Source: Ectobacillus panaciterrae DSM 19096
GTDB lineage: Bacteria > Bacillota > Bacilli > Bacillales > Bacillaceae_G
Assembly: GCF_000430785.1 (NCBI RefSeq)
Contig: NZ_AUMR01000039.1
Location: 12,094-67,508, forward strand
Direction: 5' to 3'
Length of the DNA stretch: 55,415 bases
The translations under genes were made by a program, and so were the position numbers. Of this stretch, positions 17,715 to 26,330 are shown one piece after another. The notes beneath the pieces are model-generated. The model worked only from the letters and a program-made list of their open reading frames with translations, did not search any database and had not been told where the DNA came from. Each line of letters opens with the position of its first letter. The stretch's first letter is position 1.

Positions 17715-18016
17715 TTATTCTCCCCACGAAATGTTTAAATCTACAAAATATGGAACAGTCCCGCCTAATACAAAAATTGCAATTAAATTTGTAACCATCA
17801 TGGTCAGTACAATAGCCACAACAGAAATCATGCTCCATTTCTGTCTCTTTTCTGGATCTTTTAAAAAAGGAAGAAAAAAAGACATATAAAAAAGATCATT
17901 AAACCATGCCTGAACAGCAATCGCCCCTTGTATAGACGGTAAAATCCCCTTCCCCATGATAGGAAGTATGTTATGGAATTCCATTGAAGAGATGAGATTT
18001 TCCCTTTCTCAATCAT
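17715..18016 (-). pseudogene. Broken germinant receptor B subunit paralogue
   Basis: Starts with a strong RBS (AAGGAAGGAGCAAAGGG) and MIEKGKISS, identical to the start of the intact B subunit. After about 9 codons it jumps, with a frameshift, to the middle of the protein (HNILPIMGKGILPSIQGAI, then FYMSFFLPFLKDPEKRQKWSM, then NLIAIFVLGG) and stops after NISWGE, before the last membrane segments. About 150 internal codons and the C-terminal third are missing. It is a deleted duplicate lying directly in front of the intact gene. Confidence 0.85.
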
Positions 18017-18053
18017 TCCCTTTGCTCCTTCCTTTTGTTCATATTCCATGATC

Positions 18054-18284
18054 CTACTTTTTCTCAAGTATCTTACCAAGCGGTTTAAAAATCTTCTCAA
18101 TCATCTGCGTAGGACCTGGCATGTCTGGAAAGAACAGAAGGAGGATGGCAAGCAGCCATCCCATTGCTGTTAAGGTCACAAAGGCAGCTTTCTCCTTTTT
18201 CTGATTTCGATCCATTTTTGGCCATTCATACAAAACGATAAGAACCACACATACTGTTATTCCTGCTACTGTTATCCATTTCAT
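18054..18284 (-). CDS. Germinant receptor D subunit (two-TM protein)
   Basis: A 76-residue protein with two hydrophobic helices (VAGITVCVVLIVLY; LTAMGWLLAILLLFF) joined by a charged loop PKMDRNQKKEKAA. Small two-TM proteins of this size encoded inside ger operons are the D subunits, which modulate receptor function in Bacillus. The start ATG overlaps the gerC-type stop as ATGA, so translation is coupled. It lies between C and the broken B. Confidence 0.75.
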   Translation of the reverse strand: MKWITVAGITVCVVLIVLYEWPKMDRNQKKEKAAFVTLTAMGWLLAILLLFFPDMPGPTQMIEKIFKPLGKILEKK

Positions 18285-19495
18285 TTCTTTTCTACCTCTT
18301 TTTCCTTCAAACCCGCCGGTGTGGTAGACAAACCAGGTCGGCGTATACGCGTTTTAATATCTATTTTCACATCCACCTGCGGAAGGGCCTCATCCCAATG
18401 ATCTTTGACTTTCTCCCATTCTTTCGGGTATTTGCGGTGAAACGCATCTGCGAAACCGAACGCGTCCAAATTCATCCCTTTCTTCACTTGTGTAAGAGAC
18501 AGGTTAATGCGCTGTTTGATGTCTTTTTCTAAGTCTTTTTCTAGCTTCTTCGTAATGTTGGGACTCATAACGTCAAGATGGGTTCCATTTTGCACAATCG
18601 TACCTTCCGATGTGATCTTCGCCAGGATCTTCCACTTTCCATTCTCGATGGTAGGGAGGAGCTTTGTCGTTTGCCGAATGGGGTCTAGCGATATGGATTC
18701 CCCTTTTTTCGGTTGTACTGTAACCGCAGTCACTTGGACTTCATTTCGTAACCACAACAGTCCTCTGGTTACCTTGGTATCAATTTGACCGACCATTTTA
18801 TCTTTCTTAAAAATAGCTGTCCCGACTATATAGGCAATCGTTGCTTCTTGTTTGTTTCCCGGCATTGGCGGTAATTTTTTAATCAAAGGCAGGAGAGCCG
18901 TCCCTGCATCACCCGTTACCATCTGTTCAAAATCTTTCACTGTAATATTCACACCAATACGCATCTCAGATAACTTTCGGAGCGCTTCTCCCACGTATCG
19001 CTCTAAAGGTGGCTTTAATTCTAGAATATTGGCTGCTTTCCCATCACTGACAAACAAATGAGCACGTTCCCGAGGTTCTGGGTGGCGAAGTAAAAAGTCA
19101 ATTTGCTCATGAATGTCTCCTGCTTTAGCGAGCTTTTTACCGAAAATATACGTTTTACAGTGCCCCCAGAAGATTTTGCGTGGAAATTTTGTCTGGAGCT
19201 TTGATGCAGCATCTGCCATATTTTCTCCAATCGCCGATCTCACCAAGACCTGAGGGCCTCCTCCTCCTCCGCCTCCCCCCGCTCCCGTCTGCCCGCCGCT
19301 CACAGCCCGAGGAATCAAAATTTGAACGGTAAGCCTGATGTTTTTCCCTTTTTCTTTGTCAATGGCAGCCCCTAACACCAGCGCTGTATCATTCACTTCC
19401 CTTCTGTCCCAGCAACCGGTAAGCAGGAAACTAGCTGAAAACAAGAGAAGAATGAGGAACGGTTTTATGATGTTTTGAGATAGAAAGAGATTCAT
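18281..19495 (-). CDS. Germinant receptor C subunit (Ger(x)C lipoprotein)
   Basis: A 404-residue lipoprotein of the Ger(x)C family, anchored on the outer face of the spore inner membrane. It has an N-terminal signal with lipobox LLTGC (Cys about residue 28) followed by WDRREVND, the hallmark start of the mature protein. Then come VLGAAIDKEKG, LLRHPEPRERAHLFVSDG, and the C-terminal domain with DAFGFADAFHRKYPKEWEKV. An unusual feature is a run of eight or more glycines (GAGGGGGGGGP) near residue 75 within the first domain. It follows the A subunit by 33 bp in the same operon. Confidence 0.93.
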   Translation of the reverse strand: MNLFLSQNIIKPFLILLLFSASFLLTGCWDRREVNDTALVLGAAIDKEKGKNIRLTVQILIPRAVSGGQTGAGGGGGGGGPQVLVRSAIGENMADAASKLQTKFPRKIFWGHCKTYIFGKKLAKAGDIHEQIDFLLRHPEPRERAHLFVSDGKAANILELKPPLERYVGEALRKLSEMRIGVNITVKDFEQMVTGDAGTALLPLIKKLPPMPGNKQEATIAYIVGTAIFKKDKMVGQIDTKVTRGLLWLRNEVQVTAVTVQPKKGESISLDPIRQTTKLLPTIENGKWKILAKITSEGTIVQNGTHLDVMSPNITKKLEKDLEKDIKQRINLSLTQVKKGMNLDAFGFADAFHRKYPKEWEKVKDHWDEALPQVDVKIDIKTRIRRPGLSTTPAGLKEKEVEKK

Positions 19496-19528
19496 TCTTG
19501 TTCACATCCTTCTCATCATGTGTTTGCT

Positions 19529-21097
19529 CTACTGTTCATCCTCTTTGCTCGGATTCGGTTTTTGTCCAGGGGACTGTCGGTATGGGTTGAATTCGCCAGT
19601 TAAATGGGGGCGTGTGTTCATCATCCACCATGGAGCCCGAATCAAGGCATCTTTCAACTCACGCCCCTTCATCGGAGCGATTGGTGTAAGGTATGGAACG
19701 CCAAAAGAACGCAACGTACATAAGTGGACGACGATTGCAATCACCCCAAGCATAATCCCAAGCAAACCCAGCGAACCGGCAAGAAACATAATAGGAAAGC
19801 GTAGCATCCTTAACGCAATCCCTTGTGTATAGTGCGGCACCATAAAAGATGAAATGCCTGTAATCGCAACAACGATGACCATCGGAGCGGAAACCAGGCC
19901 AGCTTGAACGGCAGCCTGACCGATGACCAAAGCGCCGACAATACTAACAGCAGCCCCGACCTGTTTCGGAAGCCGAACCCCTGCTTCACGCAGCGCTTCA
20001 AATGTAATTTCCATCATTAATGCTTCTACAAGCGCCGGAAAGGGAACGGTTTCCCGTGAAGATGCCGCACTAATCAGCAAGGTCGTCGGCACCATCTCCT
20101 GATGGTAGGTAAGGACCGCTACATAGAGTGAAGGCAAAACGAGAGAAAATACCATAAACACAAAGCGCAACAAGCGGATGACTGAACTAATCAGGTAACG
20201 CTGGTAATAGTCTTCCGGCGACTGTAGTAAGGAAAAAAAGCTAATCGGAGCAATTAAGACAAAAGGAGTGCCGTCCACGAGAATCACCACACGCCCCTCC
20301 AGGAGATTAGCAGCGGCTACATCAGGCCGTTCCGTATTGATGAGTTGAGGAAAAGGCGAATAGGGATTGTCTTCAATCAGTTCCTCGATATACCCACTTT
20401 CTAATACACTGTCTATTTCGATGCGCTGTAAGCGGTTTTTGACTTCCTCAATGAGAGTTTGATCCGCAAGTCCTTCTATGTAAGCAATCACAACACAAGT
20501 ATCAGTATAGCGCCCGATTTTTATCGATTTCATTTTGAGATCAGGACTTTTGATCTTTCTGCGAAGTAGGGAGGTATTGACTCCCAATGTTTCCACAAAG
20601 CCTTCCCGTGGTCCCCGCACGACACTCTCTGCCGTCGGTTCTTCAATTGATCGCTTTTCCCATTTGGCCAACCCTAAGGCGAGTCCGCACGCTTCTTGTT
20701 GTACGAAAAGCACGGGGTGCCCGACGGAGATATTCTCTATACAATCTGCAAACGTCCTGACTTCTTTCATTTTTGAAATATGTATCTTTTTCTCTAACAT
20801 TTCACGTGGACTACGACCCCTTCCTTCTGTTTCCGACATAAGTGGGGTGAGCACATGATCATCGATCTCCTCAATATTAGATAAACCCTCTACATAAACA
20901 AGAACAGCTTTCGTTTGTCCGCTAATCAAAAACGTCCGGAAGATCACATCAAAACAATCCTGATATATGGAGCGAAGAACCTGTAGGTTTTCATCCAGGT
21001 CGGAAGAAAGCAGAACTTGTTGCCCAATAACTTGCGGTTGTTGCGTATTAAGTTGTTTTTGCTGATGGAACCTTTTTCGGTTTTTTCGAAACAACAT
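19529..21097 (-). CDS. Germinant receptor A subunit (GerAA-type)
   Basis: The 522-residue A subunit of the spore germinant receptor. It has an N-terminal soluble domain, a conserved core (VYVEGLSNIEEIDDHVLTPL; RGPREGFVETLGVN; LLRRKIKSPDLK; GRVVILVDGTPFVLIAP) and four to five C-terminal membrane segments including FPALVEALMMEITFEALREAG. A basic, Gln-rich N-terminus and Pro-rich tail are typical. I prefer the ATG at 21097 (AAAAGGAAGG upstream) over a TTG eight codons earlier. It is first in the operon; a 10-bp inverted repeat lies about 160 bp upstream. Confidence 0.93.
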   Translation of the reverse strand: MLFRKNRKRFHQQKQLNTQQPQVIGQQVLLSSDLDENLQVLRSIYQDCFDVIFRTFLISGQTKAVLVYVEGLSNIEEIDDHVLTPLMSETEGRGRSPREMLEKKIHISKMKEVRTFADCIENISVGHPVLFVQQEACGLALGLAKWEKRSIEEPTAESVVRGPREGFVETLGVNTSLLRRKIKSPDLKMKSIKIGRYTDTCVVIAYIEGLADQTLIEEVKNRLQRIEIDSVLESGYIEELIEDNPYSPFPQLINTERPDVAAANLLEGRVVILVDGTPFVLIAPISFFSLLQSPEDYYQRYLISSVIRLLRFVFMVFSLVLPSLYVAVLTYHQEMVPTTLLISAASSRETVPFPALVEALMMEITFEALREAGVRLPKQVGAAVSIVGALVIGQAAVQAGLVSAPMVIVVAITGISSFMVPHYTQGIALRMLRFPIMFLAGSLGLLGIMLGVIAIVVHLCTLRSFGVPYLTPIAPMKGRELKDALIRAPWWMMNTRPHLTGEFNPYRQSPGQKPNPSKEDEQ

Positions 21098-21252
21098 GGA
21101 CAGCGCCTTCCTTTTGTTCAAGGTTATATGGAAAATCGTGATGAAACTTATCCTTATCTTGTGATGTATCTATCAAACCTATCCTAATCTAATTGGGAAT
21201 TTTTTCAATCCTTTAAAGCATTATAGTGTCTTATTATTGGAAATCCTCTATT

Positions 21253-21274
21253 CTGTAAAGGTAAACCTTTACAG
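21253..21274. promoter_or_regulatory. 10-bp perfect inverted repeat upstream of the ger operon
   Basis: CTGTAAAGGT-AA-ACCTTTACAG. It is a compact dyad of operator size, about 155 bp upstream of the A-subunit ATG. The half site ACCTTTACAG also occurs near 28000 upstream of the citrate/malate carrier. No regulator is known. Confidence 0.35.
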
Positions 21275-21288
21275 ACACTTTAAGCATG

Positions 21289-21324
21289 ACAAAAAGGCTT
21301 CAGGGGAAAATGAAGCCTTTTTGT
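21289..21324. terminator. Bidirectional terminator
   Basis: Stem ACAAAAAGGCTTCA / TGAAGCCTTTTTGT (14 bp), loop 8 nt. It probably ends transcription of the minus-strand membrane protein gene at 21635. Confidence 0.75.
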
Positions 21325-21634
21325 TTACTGCAATGTCTTTTCCTATTAGCGCAAATGCGTGTGAGACGGTTAGATATCTCACACTATTATAGAATGTCCG
21401 TATTTATCTTGATTATTCGTGTTAAACTCTATTTTTCCAATCTTACTTCAGCGCCTCCTAAATCGGCTCCATATTGGTACGATTTTGCCACTGATGAACA
21501 GAATAATGTATGATCTGGGTGCCCTTGAATAATTAAGATTTTTTCATCTGTTGCTATCCTCTTTTTTCTTAATATAAAAAATAAAAAAATCCAATAGTTC
21601 GTTTGAAAGATGCATCGTGATCGGAAAAAGACAT

Positions 21635-22237
21635 TTACTTCGACAAGTAATTGTTAACATCGATGAGCTTTTCATTCTGGTTCTTTACTATTGGTAATCC
21701 TAACCAAATAAATCCTCCACCAGTAAATACAGCTCCAATTACCTCGATGATAGCTTGTGCTTCGCCTGTGAAGCTGCCTGCAACAAAAATTAATGTTCCA
21801 ATGATCAAAAGATACCCGCCACCACGCGGAAGAACTTTTTCATGAACCACTGAAATTCCAAAAAGGATCATACCTGCTACAAAAAGCAACGGCCCAAAAG
21901 AATGAATGATACTTGGCACGTCCGAAGTAAAGACGGAATCTACTTTAGCCCCTGACGCACCTGCAATTTCCACATATACAATTGCGACAACCAGAATTGT
22001 GCCAATAACTCCAATTATCATACCGAGTAATCCCAAAATGCCATTTCGTCCACCTTGCACTTCAAATAACCCAAAAAATACAAAGACGAGAAGCAAATGG
22101 GCTATTAATACAAGGGTTTCACCTAATACCGTTCCAAAGTCTTTTTCTCCACCGAGATTTAGTGTGTGAGCCAGAATAAGTAAAATACCCGAAATGATTG
22201 ATGTATAACCGCCAAGAAGTCTGAAATTAGTTGACAT
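21635..22237 (-). CDS. Hypothetical polytopic membrane protein
   Basis: A 200-residue protein with about six hydrophobic segments separated by short loops: YTSIISGILLILAHTL, ETLVLIAHLLLVFVFFGLF, GILGLLGMIIGVIGTILVV, SFGPLLFVAGMILFGISVV, GGYLLIIGTLIFVAG and an AIIEVIGAVFTGGGFIWLG end. The internal similarity of the Gly-rich segments resembles DUF4386/PAP-like small membrane families, but no named family is certain. The RBS region (AGGAGTGAGAAAACA) is good. Monocistronic. Confidence 0.7.
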   Translation of the reverse strand: MSTNFRLLGGYTSIISGILLILAHTLNLGGEKDFGTVLGETLVLIAHLLLVFVFFGLFEVQGGRNGILGLLGMIIGVIGTILVVAIVYVEIAGASGAKVDSVFTSDVPSIIHSFGPLLFVAGMILFGISVVHEKVLPRGGGYLLIIGTLIFVAGSFTGEAQAIIEVIGAVFTGGGFIWLGLPIVKNQNEKLIDVNNYLSK

Positions 22238-22806
22238 TGTTTTCTCACTCCTAAACGTTATTCTTTTTTAAACTGATTAATTATATTATTTTTATAGTCG
22301 CATGAAAAAACTATTATTGTGACAGGCTTCATCAAGAATGTAAATTAAACAACAACTGAATCTATTCCATTAAACTAGACCCCTTACAAACACCCACAGC
22401 CCTAATAATATCCATCCCTAATTCTGGAACCATATTATCAACCCTACTTGTCCCTCCTCACCCCCAAACTTCGACAGAAAGAAACAACTTCCTTTTCTCC
22501 TCTCTCATTCCACGATAATAACGCTTTCTGATGATAGTGAAACCGCCCACAAATATGAACCGCAAATAAAGAGGGTGGAATGAAGTCAAGCAAAGTTCCC
22601 CTAGCTTCTCTTAGCCAATCGCTTGGATTAGCCCAGAGAAACGAGAGATTTTCACAAATCTCGTCTCCCGAATACGATACGACAAACTATGTTTCCACAA
22701 AACCTGTCTATATATAGGCGGTAACAGTATGACAAAATTCTCTACTTTACATCAAAATAATAAAAGGACGGCATAACCGTCCTTTTAAAGCTGTTTTATT
22801 CATTTT
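22238..22806. other. Gap with SASP-terminator module copy 3
   Basis: No gene seen. 22712-22793 carries the third 80-bp SASP terminator module (GGTAACAGTATGACAAAATT, then hairpin AAAGGACGG / CCGTCCTTT). The rest (22320-22700) is unrecognised. Confidence 0.5.
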
Positions 22807-23016
22807 CTAGTGTTTGAATCCACCTAATTGTTGCTCAGCCATTGCAACAATCCGCTTCGTAATTTCTCCGCCTACAGAACCATTGGCACGAGCTGTTGCT
22901 TCTGGTCCAAGTTGCATACCAAACTCTCGTTCGATTTCCCGCTTCATTTGGTCAAGTGCTGTTTCTGCACCTGAGATAAGCGCTTGATTACGACCAAGTT
23001 GAATTGATTTCTTAAT
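22807..23016 (-). pseudogene. Headless third SASP gene
   Basis: The frame reads [20 protein letters not shown], then [20 protein letters not shown] and [13 protein letters not shown], clearly the same SASP family as copies 1 and 2. The first codons (MANKSGSR), the RBS and the promoter region are missing. Instead the frame runs back through KKSIQL into the terminator hairpin of the upstream gene, with no ATG, GTG or TTG. Some substitutions lie in conserved places (WEIAQE to REIERE). A deletion between 23000 and 23027 has most likely removed the 5' end. Confidence 0.8.
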
Positions 23017-23026
23017 TGTAATTCCT

Positions 23027-23057
23027 AAAAAGCCTGAGACATGGTCTCAGGCTTTTT
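23027..23057 (-). terminator. Terminator of the 23057-23320 gene
   Basis: Stem AAAAAGCCTGAGAC / GTCTCAGGCTTTTT (14 bp, loop 3). It begins right at the stop codon. Confidence 0.85.
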
Positions 23058-23320
23058 TATACTGCTACAGACTTTTCAGCGTGCACAAGCGCTACTTGAA
23101 CAGTAGGGATATGAATAGTTGTTTCTAGACCATCACTAATTCGTTGCAGGTAATACCCCAAAAAGGAGCTATTGTCTTTTTCCTCTTCCCATGGGTCATA
23201 AAGCCAAGAATGTGACCGTTCCCCGTAACACATTTTCCATAACTCTCCTTGCCATTCTACGATATCACCTAAATGTACCTCTGCTTCATTAATATCTTGA
23301 CATACGACCTCTACAGCCAT
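23057..23320 (-). CDS. Hypothetical protein, 87 residues
   Basis: A soluble, acidic protein with the pattern HLGDIVEWQGELWKMCYGER, then SHSWLYDPWEEEKD and GYYLQRISDGLETTIHIP. The arrangement of short strands with conserved-looking Trp residues suggests an SH3-like barrel. A strong RBS (GAGGAGGAAATGAG) precedes the ATG. Monocistronic with an immediate terminator. No family recognised. Confidence 0.65.
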   Translation of the reverse strand: MAVEVVCQDINEAEVHLGDIVEWQGELWKMCYGERSHSWLYDPWEEEKDNSSFLGYYLQRISDGLETTIHIPTVQVALVHAEKSVAV

Positions 23321-23546
23321 CTCTCATTTCCTCCTCTAATGTTACTCAGTACCTATAGAGATACCATTTTTTTCAGTTCATCTCTTTTTTATAATGCATG
23401 GTCCTTATATAAGTAAATTCTTCTTGTTAAAAATCGTATCATGAAATCCCCATTAAAAAAAATACTTATCCCTTATAACTAGTTATTAATTATTTGAATA
23501 TCTCTCGAGAGTAAAATTGTATTGAAAGCTCTTCTGCCTAAATGAA

Positions 23547-23598
23547 AAAAGAACGATTTACAGAGATGCATTGCGCGCCGTTCAGAAATCGTTCTTTT
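23547..23598 (-). terminator. Terminator of the LysR-type gene
   Basis: Inverted repeat AAAAGAACGATTT / AAATCGTTCTTTT, 13 bp with a 26-nt interior, 24 bp after the stop codon. Confidence 0.7.
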
Positions 23599-23621
23599 AT
23601 ACTATATCTCTATTAAATTTT

Positions 23622-24506
23622 TTAATTGTCTTTCCAATCCAAGCTCTCTATAAAATGTACGAATGCCTTGACGACATTCCATTCTAGAGATTCCTTATGA
23701 TAATACATCCACGTTCTTCGCAATATAGGATTCCCTTTTTGATCAGTTAAGTCAATTTTATGTAAGTCTTCTATCCCGGTAAGTACCCTGCTGGACAAAA
23801 TGCCATAGCCTAACCCATTGATAACCATTTCCTTACAAGTATCAACTTGGTCGACTTCTATACTGATAAAGGGCGCTTGCGTATAGTTTTCGGCCCACCA
23901 ATTATCAATTAATGATTTTAATAAGTAATCCCCTCTATAATCGATTCTTGGAAGATGAGGGAGATTAGTAATATCAATCTCTTCCTTTGACGTAATGCAT
24001 ATTGTTTCTTCAAATAATAGATGTTTCGATAATCCCCTCCAACCATAGTCTCCCCGAACAAAGCTGACATGAACATCTTTATTGTGTATGAGCTGAGATA
24101 CGTCTCTGCTCCATCCTGTAATCACTTTAAACTCCACATGAGGGTACTGCATTTTAAATAATTTCAAAATATAAGGAAGTTTATAATTCGCAAAAAAATT
24201 GGATACACCCAATTTCAAAGTACCTACAACTTCATTACTTATGTTATTGCTCATATTGAGGACATTCTCTTTTATTTTTTGATAATGAGCAAGGGCTTCC
24301 TCAGCACAATGGACAAGATATTCTCCTTGCGGGGTAAAATGAATTCCTCTGCTTTCACGGGTTACTATTTGAACACCTAGCTCTTTCTGTATATGCTTTA
24401 AACGATTGGTTAATGCAGGTTGAGTAATAAACAAAAGCTTGGCTGCTTTCGTAAGATTTTTTTGAACATAGAGAACTTTCAATATTTCCCAATCACGGTA
24501 ATCCAT
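23622..24506 (-). CDS. LysR-family transcriptional regulator
   Basis: A 294-residue LTTR. The N-terminal winged HTH is LTKAAKLLFITQPALTNRLK, followed by ELGVQIVTRESRGIHFTPQG and the linker helix. The effector-binding domain has TLKLGVSNFFANYKLP at the family's usual position. The effector is not readable. LTTRs usually control a nearby gene; the closest candidates are the Crh-like protein and the CimH-type citrate/malate carrier on the same strand 1-3 kb away, with repeat debris in between. No divergent gene is present across the start, which is unusual for this family. Confidence 0.92.
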   Translation of the reverse strand: MDYRDWEILKVLYVQKNLTKAAKLLFITQPALTNRLKHIQKELGVQIVTRESRGIHFTPQGEYLVHCAEEALAHYQKIKENVLNMSNNISNEVVGTLKLGVSNFFANYKLPYILKLFKMQYPHVEFKVITGWSRDVSQLIHNKDVHVSFVRGDYGWRGLSKHLLFEETICITSKEEIDITNLPHLPRIDYRGDYLLKSLIDNWWAENYTQAPFISIEVDQVDTCKEMVINGLGYGILSSRVLTGIEDLHKIDLTDQKGNPILRRTWMYYHKESLEWNVVKAFVHFIESLDWKDN

Positions 24507-24678
24507 TATTTCCCCCCCTATCTATGCGATATAAATATTTTTTATAGGTAATTATAATTTTCTAGCATTTTATTTATTTCTATTATTACATTATCCTTAT
24601 CCGTAAGCAATTCAAAATTAATTCTCTAAACTAAAGATCATTCAACAGTAGAAATTAGAAGAATTATGATAGTTAGTA

Positions 24679-24861
24679 CTATATACAAGTGAATAAAAAA
24701 ACCGTTTATAGTGGGGAGAGATGATCCGGCGACATGCAGAAGCGGTCAAACCTTTGTAGGGGTTCATGCAAGGGTAAACCAGAGAGAAGAAGCATACCAT
24801 ATTCCCTTTTGGTTGCACATAGCACATGAAAATGTCAAATTTATCATTCACTCATATATAG
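24679..24861 (-). repeat. Dispersed repeat, copy B
   Basis: About 183 bp. Read on the minus strand it runs from TATATATGAGTGAATGATAA through GTGCAACCAAAAG, ACAAAGGTTTGACCGCTTCT and CACTATAAACGG to CACTTGTATATAG. It is near-identical to copy D (26331, opposite orientation) and shares its last 80 bp with copy A (11206). Confidence 0.8.
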
Positions 24862-25150
24862 TACGATATAGGATATTACATATCTCAGATTCCCTATCTT
24901 GTGTATGATTTCAAGTGGAAAAGATAACCATTTATAGCGTTTAAAATAGGGTTCTAATATTTACTACAAAGATATTTTTTAAATTACATAAAGGTAGGGA
25001 TATATGACAACTTTACGAGAAATGCATCTAAAGAAGAGTTGTAAGGAGATGATCCATTTTGTGATTCTGGTGCAAAAATAATTCACTAGAAACATAGAAC
25101 AGCAATATCCTGTAAACTTGGGGATTAAGAAACAACTTATGAATGAATTC

Positions 25151-25197
25151 AACCTCATTTTGGACAGACTTTGCCCAAAATGAGGTTGATCTTTTTT
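25151..25197 (+). terminator. Strong hairpin with T run
   Basis: Stem AACCTCATTTTGG / CCAAAATGAGGTT (13 bp), followed by TTTTTT. It abuts the IS6-type transposase remnant. No plus-strand gene is visible upstream, so the element it served is gone, or it is read from IS sequence. Confidence 0.55.
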
Positions 25198-25343
25198 AAC
25201 CATATGCATAGCTTCGATACCATTCTTTTAACTCTTGAATGGCTACAGGATAAGCTGAGTTCTTATCAACCGTAATCATACGTGGAGTTGTAGAATAGCA
25301 AGTAACCAAGGTTTTCTTGAAAAAGACGTAAAATAATATATCC
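25196..25343 (-). pseudogene. IS6-family (IS240-like) transposase remnant
   Basis: A minus-strand frame reads LFYVFFKKTL, then TPRMITVDKNSAYPVAIQEL and KEWYRSYAYG before a stop. The core VDKN-AYP-A--EL is the second-Asp region of the IS6/IS240 DDE transposase. Both flanks of the domain are missing. GATTCTGGTGCAAAAAT near 25060 resembles the terminal repeat of this IS group. Confidence 0.65.
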
Positions 25344-25376
25344 CATTTCAAACGATAATTACTATATTAATAATCG

Positions 25377-25634
25377 TTATCTCTTGTTCGACAGAAAACC
25401 TTCTAAGGCCCCAATGGCCCCTTGCTCATCGATTCCGTTTGCAATTAGTGTAATTTCTTCTCCCTTTCTAATGGCCATGGCCATAACTCCCATAATACTT
25501 TTAGCGACTACCGATCTTCCGTTTTTAATGATGGTTATCTCGCTGTTAAAAGATGATGCTTTTTGTACAAATTCAGTAGCAATTCGAGCCTGAAGACCAT
25601 GTTGAAGATGAACGATAAGCTTTTTTTCCTTCAT
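25377..25634 (-). CDS. crh: Crh-like HPr paralogue (catabolite repression co-regulator)
   Basis: 85 residues of the HPr fold. The phosphotransfer histidine at position 15 is replaced by glutamine (GLQARIAT), as in Crh, so it should not take part in PTS sugar transport. The regulatory serine is kept at position 46 (AKSIMGVMAMA), the site of HPr kinase phosphorylation; P-Ser-Crh binds CcpA as co-repressor. Position 18 is Ile rather than the usual Pro. In B. subtilis crh sits in the yvcI-crh operon; here it is alone beside a CcpA-type carrier gene. The RBS (AAAGGGAGAGTGACTG) is good. Confidence 0.85.
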   Translation of the reverse strand: MKEKKLIVHLQHGLQARIATEFVQKASSFNSEITIIKNGRSVVAKSIMGVMAMAIRKGEEITLIANGIDEQGAIGALEGFLSNKR

Positions 25635-25860
25635 TAACAGTCACTCTCCCTTTTACAGATTATTTACAGCATATAGTTGCTTTTATTGGTTCTGATACAA
25701 AAATCCTTGGCTGCTTAAAATGTTGCGAATCCTTCTTTTTAACATATTCTATTTGACAAGGGTAAGCTCATACCCTGACACTTCTTATTAGTAGCTAAAG
25801 AAAGTAATGAATAGATTGCCTTAAGATATCGGTTCATGTACTTTTATTATATCAGAAATC

Positions 25861-25874
25861 AGGAAACGTTTACA
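25861..25874 (-). promoter_or_regulatory. cre-like box upstream of crh
   Basis: TGTAAACGTTTCCT on the minus strand fits the CcpA consensus TGWAANCGNTNWCA with two mismatches. It lies about 230 bp upstream of the crh start. Confidence 0.4.
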
Positions 25875-26040
25875 CGTATATTTGAACACTTTGTGAAATT
25901 TTGATCAAAATCTGCTTATGGTAATACGAAAGTGCAAAAAAAAACGCATTTCCAGTATAAACAGTTTCATTCTCATATAAAACTAATAGTTTTATCCGTA
26001 AACATCAAAAACATACTTTACTAGGTTATAAAGAGTAGGT

Positions 26041-26215
26041 GTGGCGTTTATTATATAAGTCCACTTTGTTATTTCGACATATCTATCGTTTGTCACGTAG
26101 AACAAAAGGGAAACTGCGCTCACTCCCTCTCTCTCCCTGCATGGGCCACGAAAAGGGGTTGACCGCTTCTACGCTTACCCCCTAAAAGAAAAGTTTTTAT
26201 GTCGATTTTTTTAGT
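26041..26215 (+). repeat. Dispersed repeat, copy C
   Basis: Matches the first 130 bp of copy A: TATAAGTCCACTTTGTTATT, then CACGTAGAACAAA, the CT-rich tract and CATGGGCCACGAAAAG, then TTGACCGCTTCTACGCTTA. The end differs (ACCCCCTAAAAGAAAAG). Confidence 0.7.
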
Positions 26216-26330
26216 GGCATTCATATAATTAACAAAGACAGTCTAAATCTTTTCAATATAAAACTCCAGTTATATGGCTGGAGTTTTAGAACTACTAATA
26301 TTTAATAATTTATAGAATAAATAAGCAGGA

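Noticed and set aside
24642-24851. Protein-coding reading of repeat B (MNPYKGLTASACRRIISPHY)
   Set aside because: Copies A, C and D do not keep the frame, so the conservation is of DNA rather than protein.
25059-25705. crh flanked by two IS6-like ends as a mobile cassette
   Set aside because: The end-like sequences at 25059 and 25687 point in the same direction and are imperfect; a composite element needs a better defined pair of ends.
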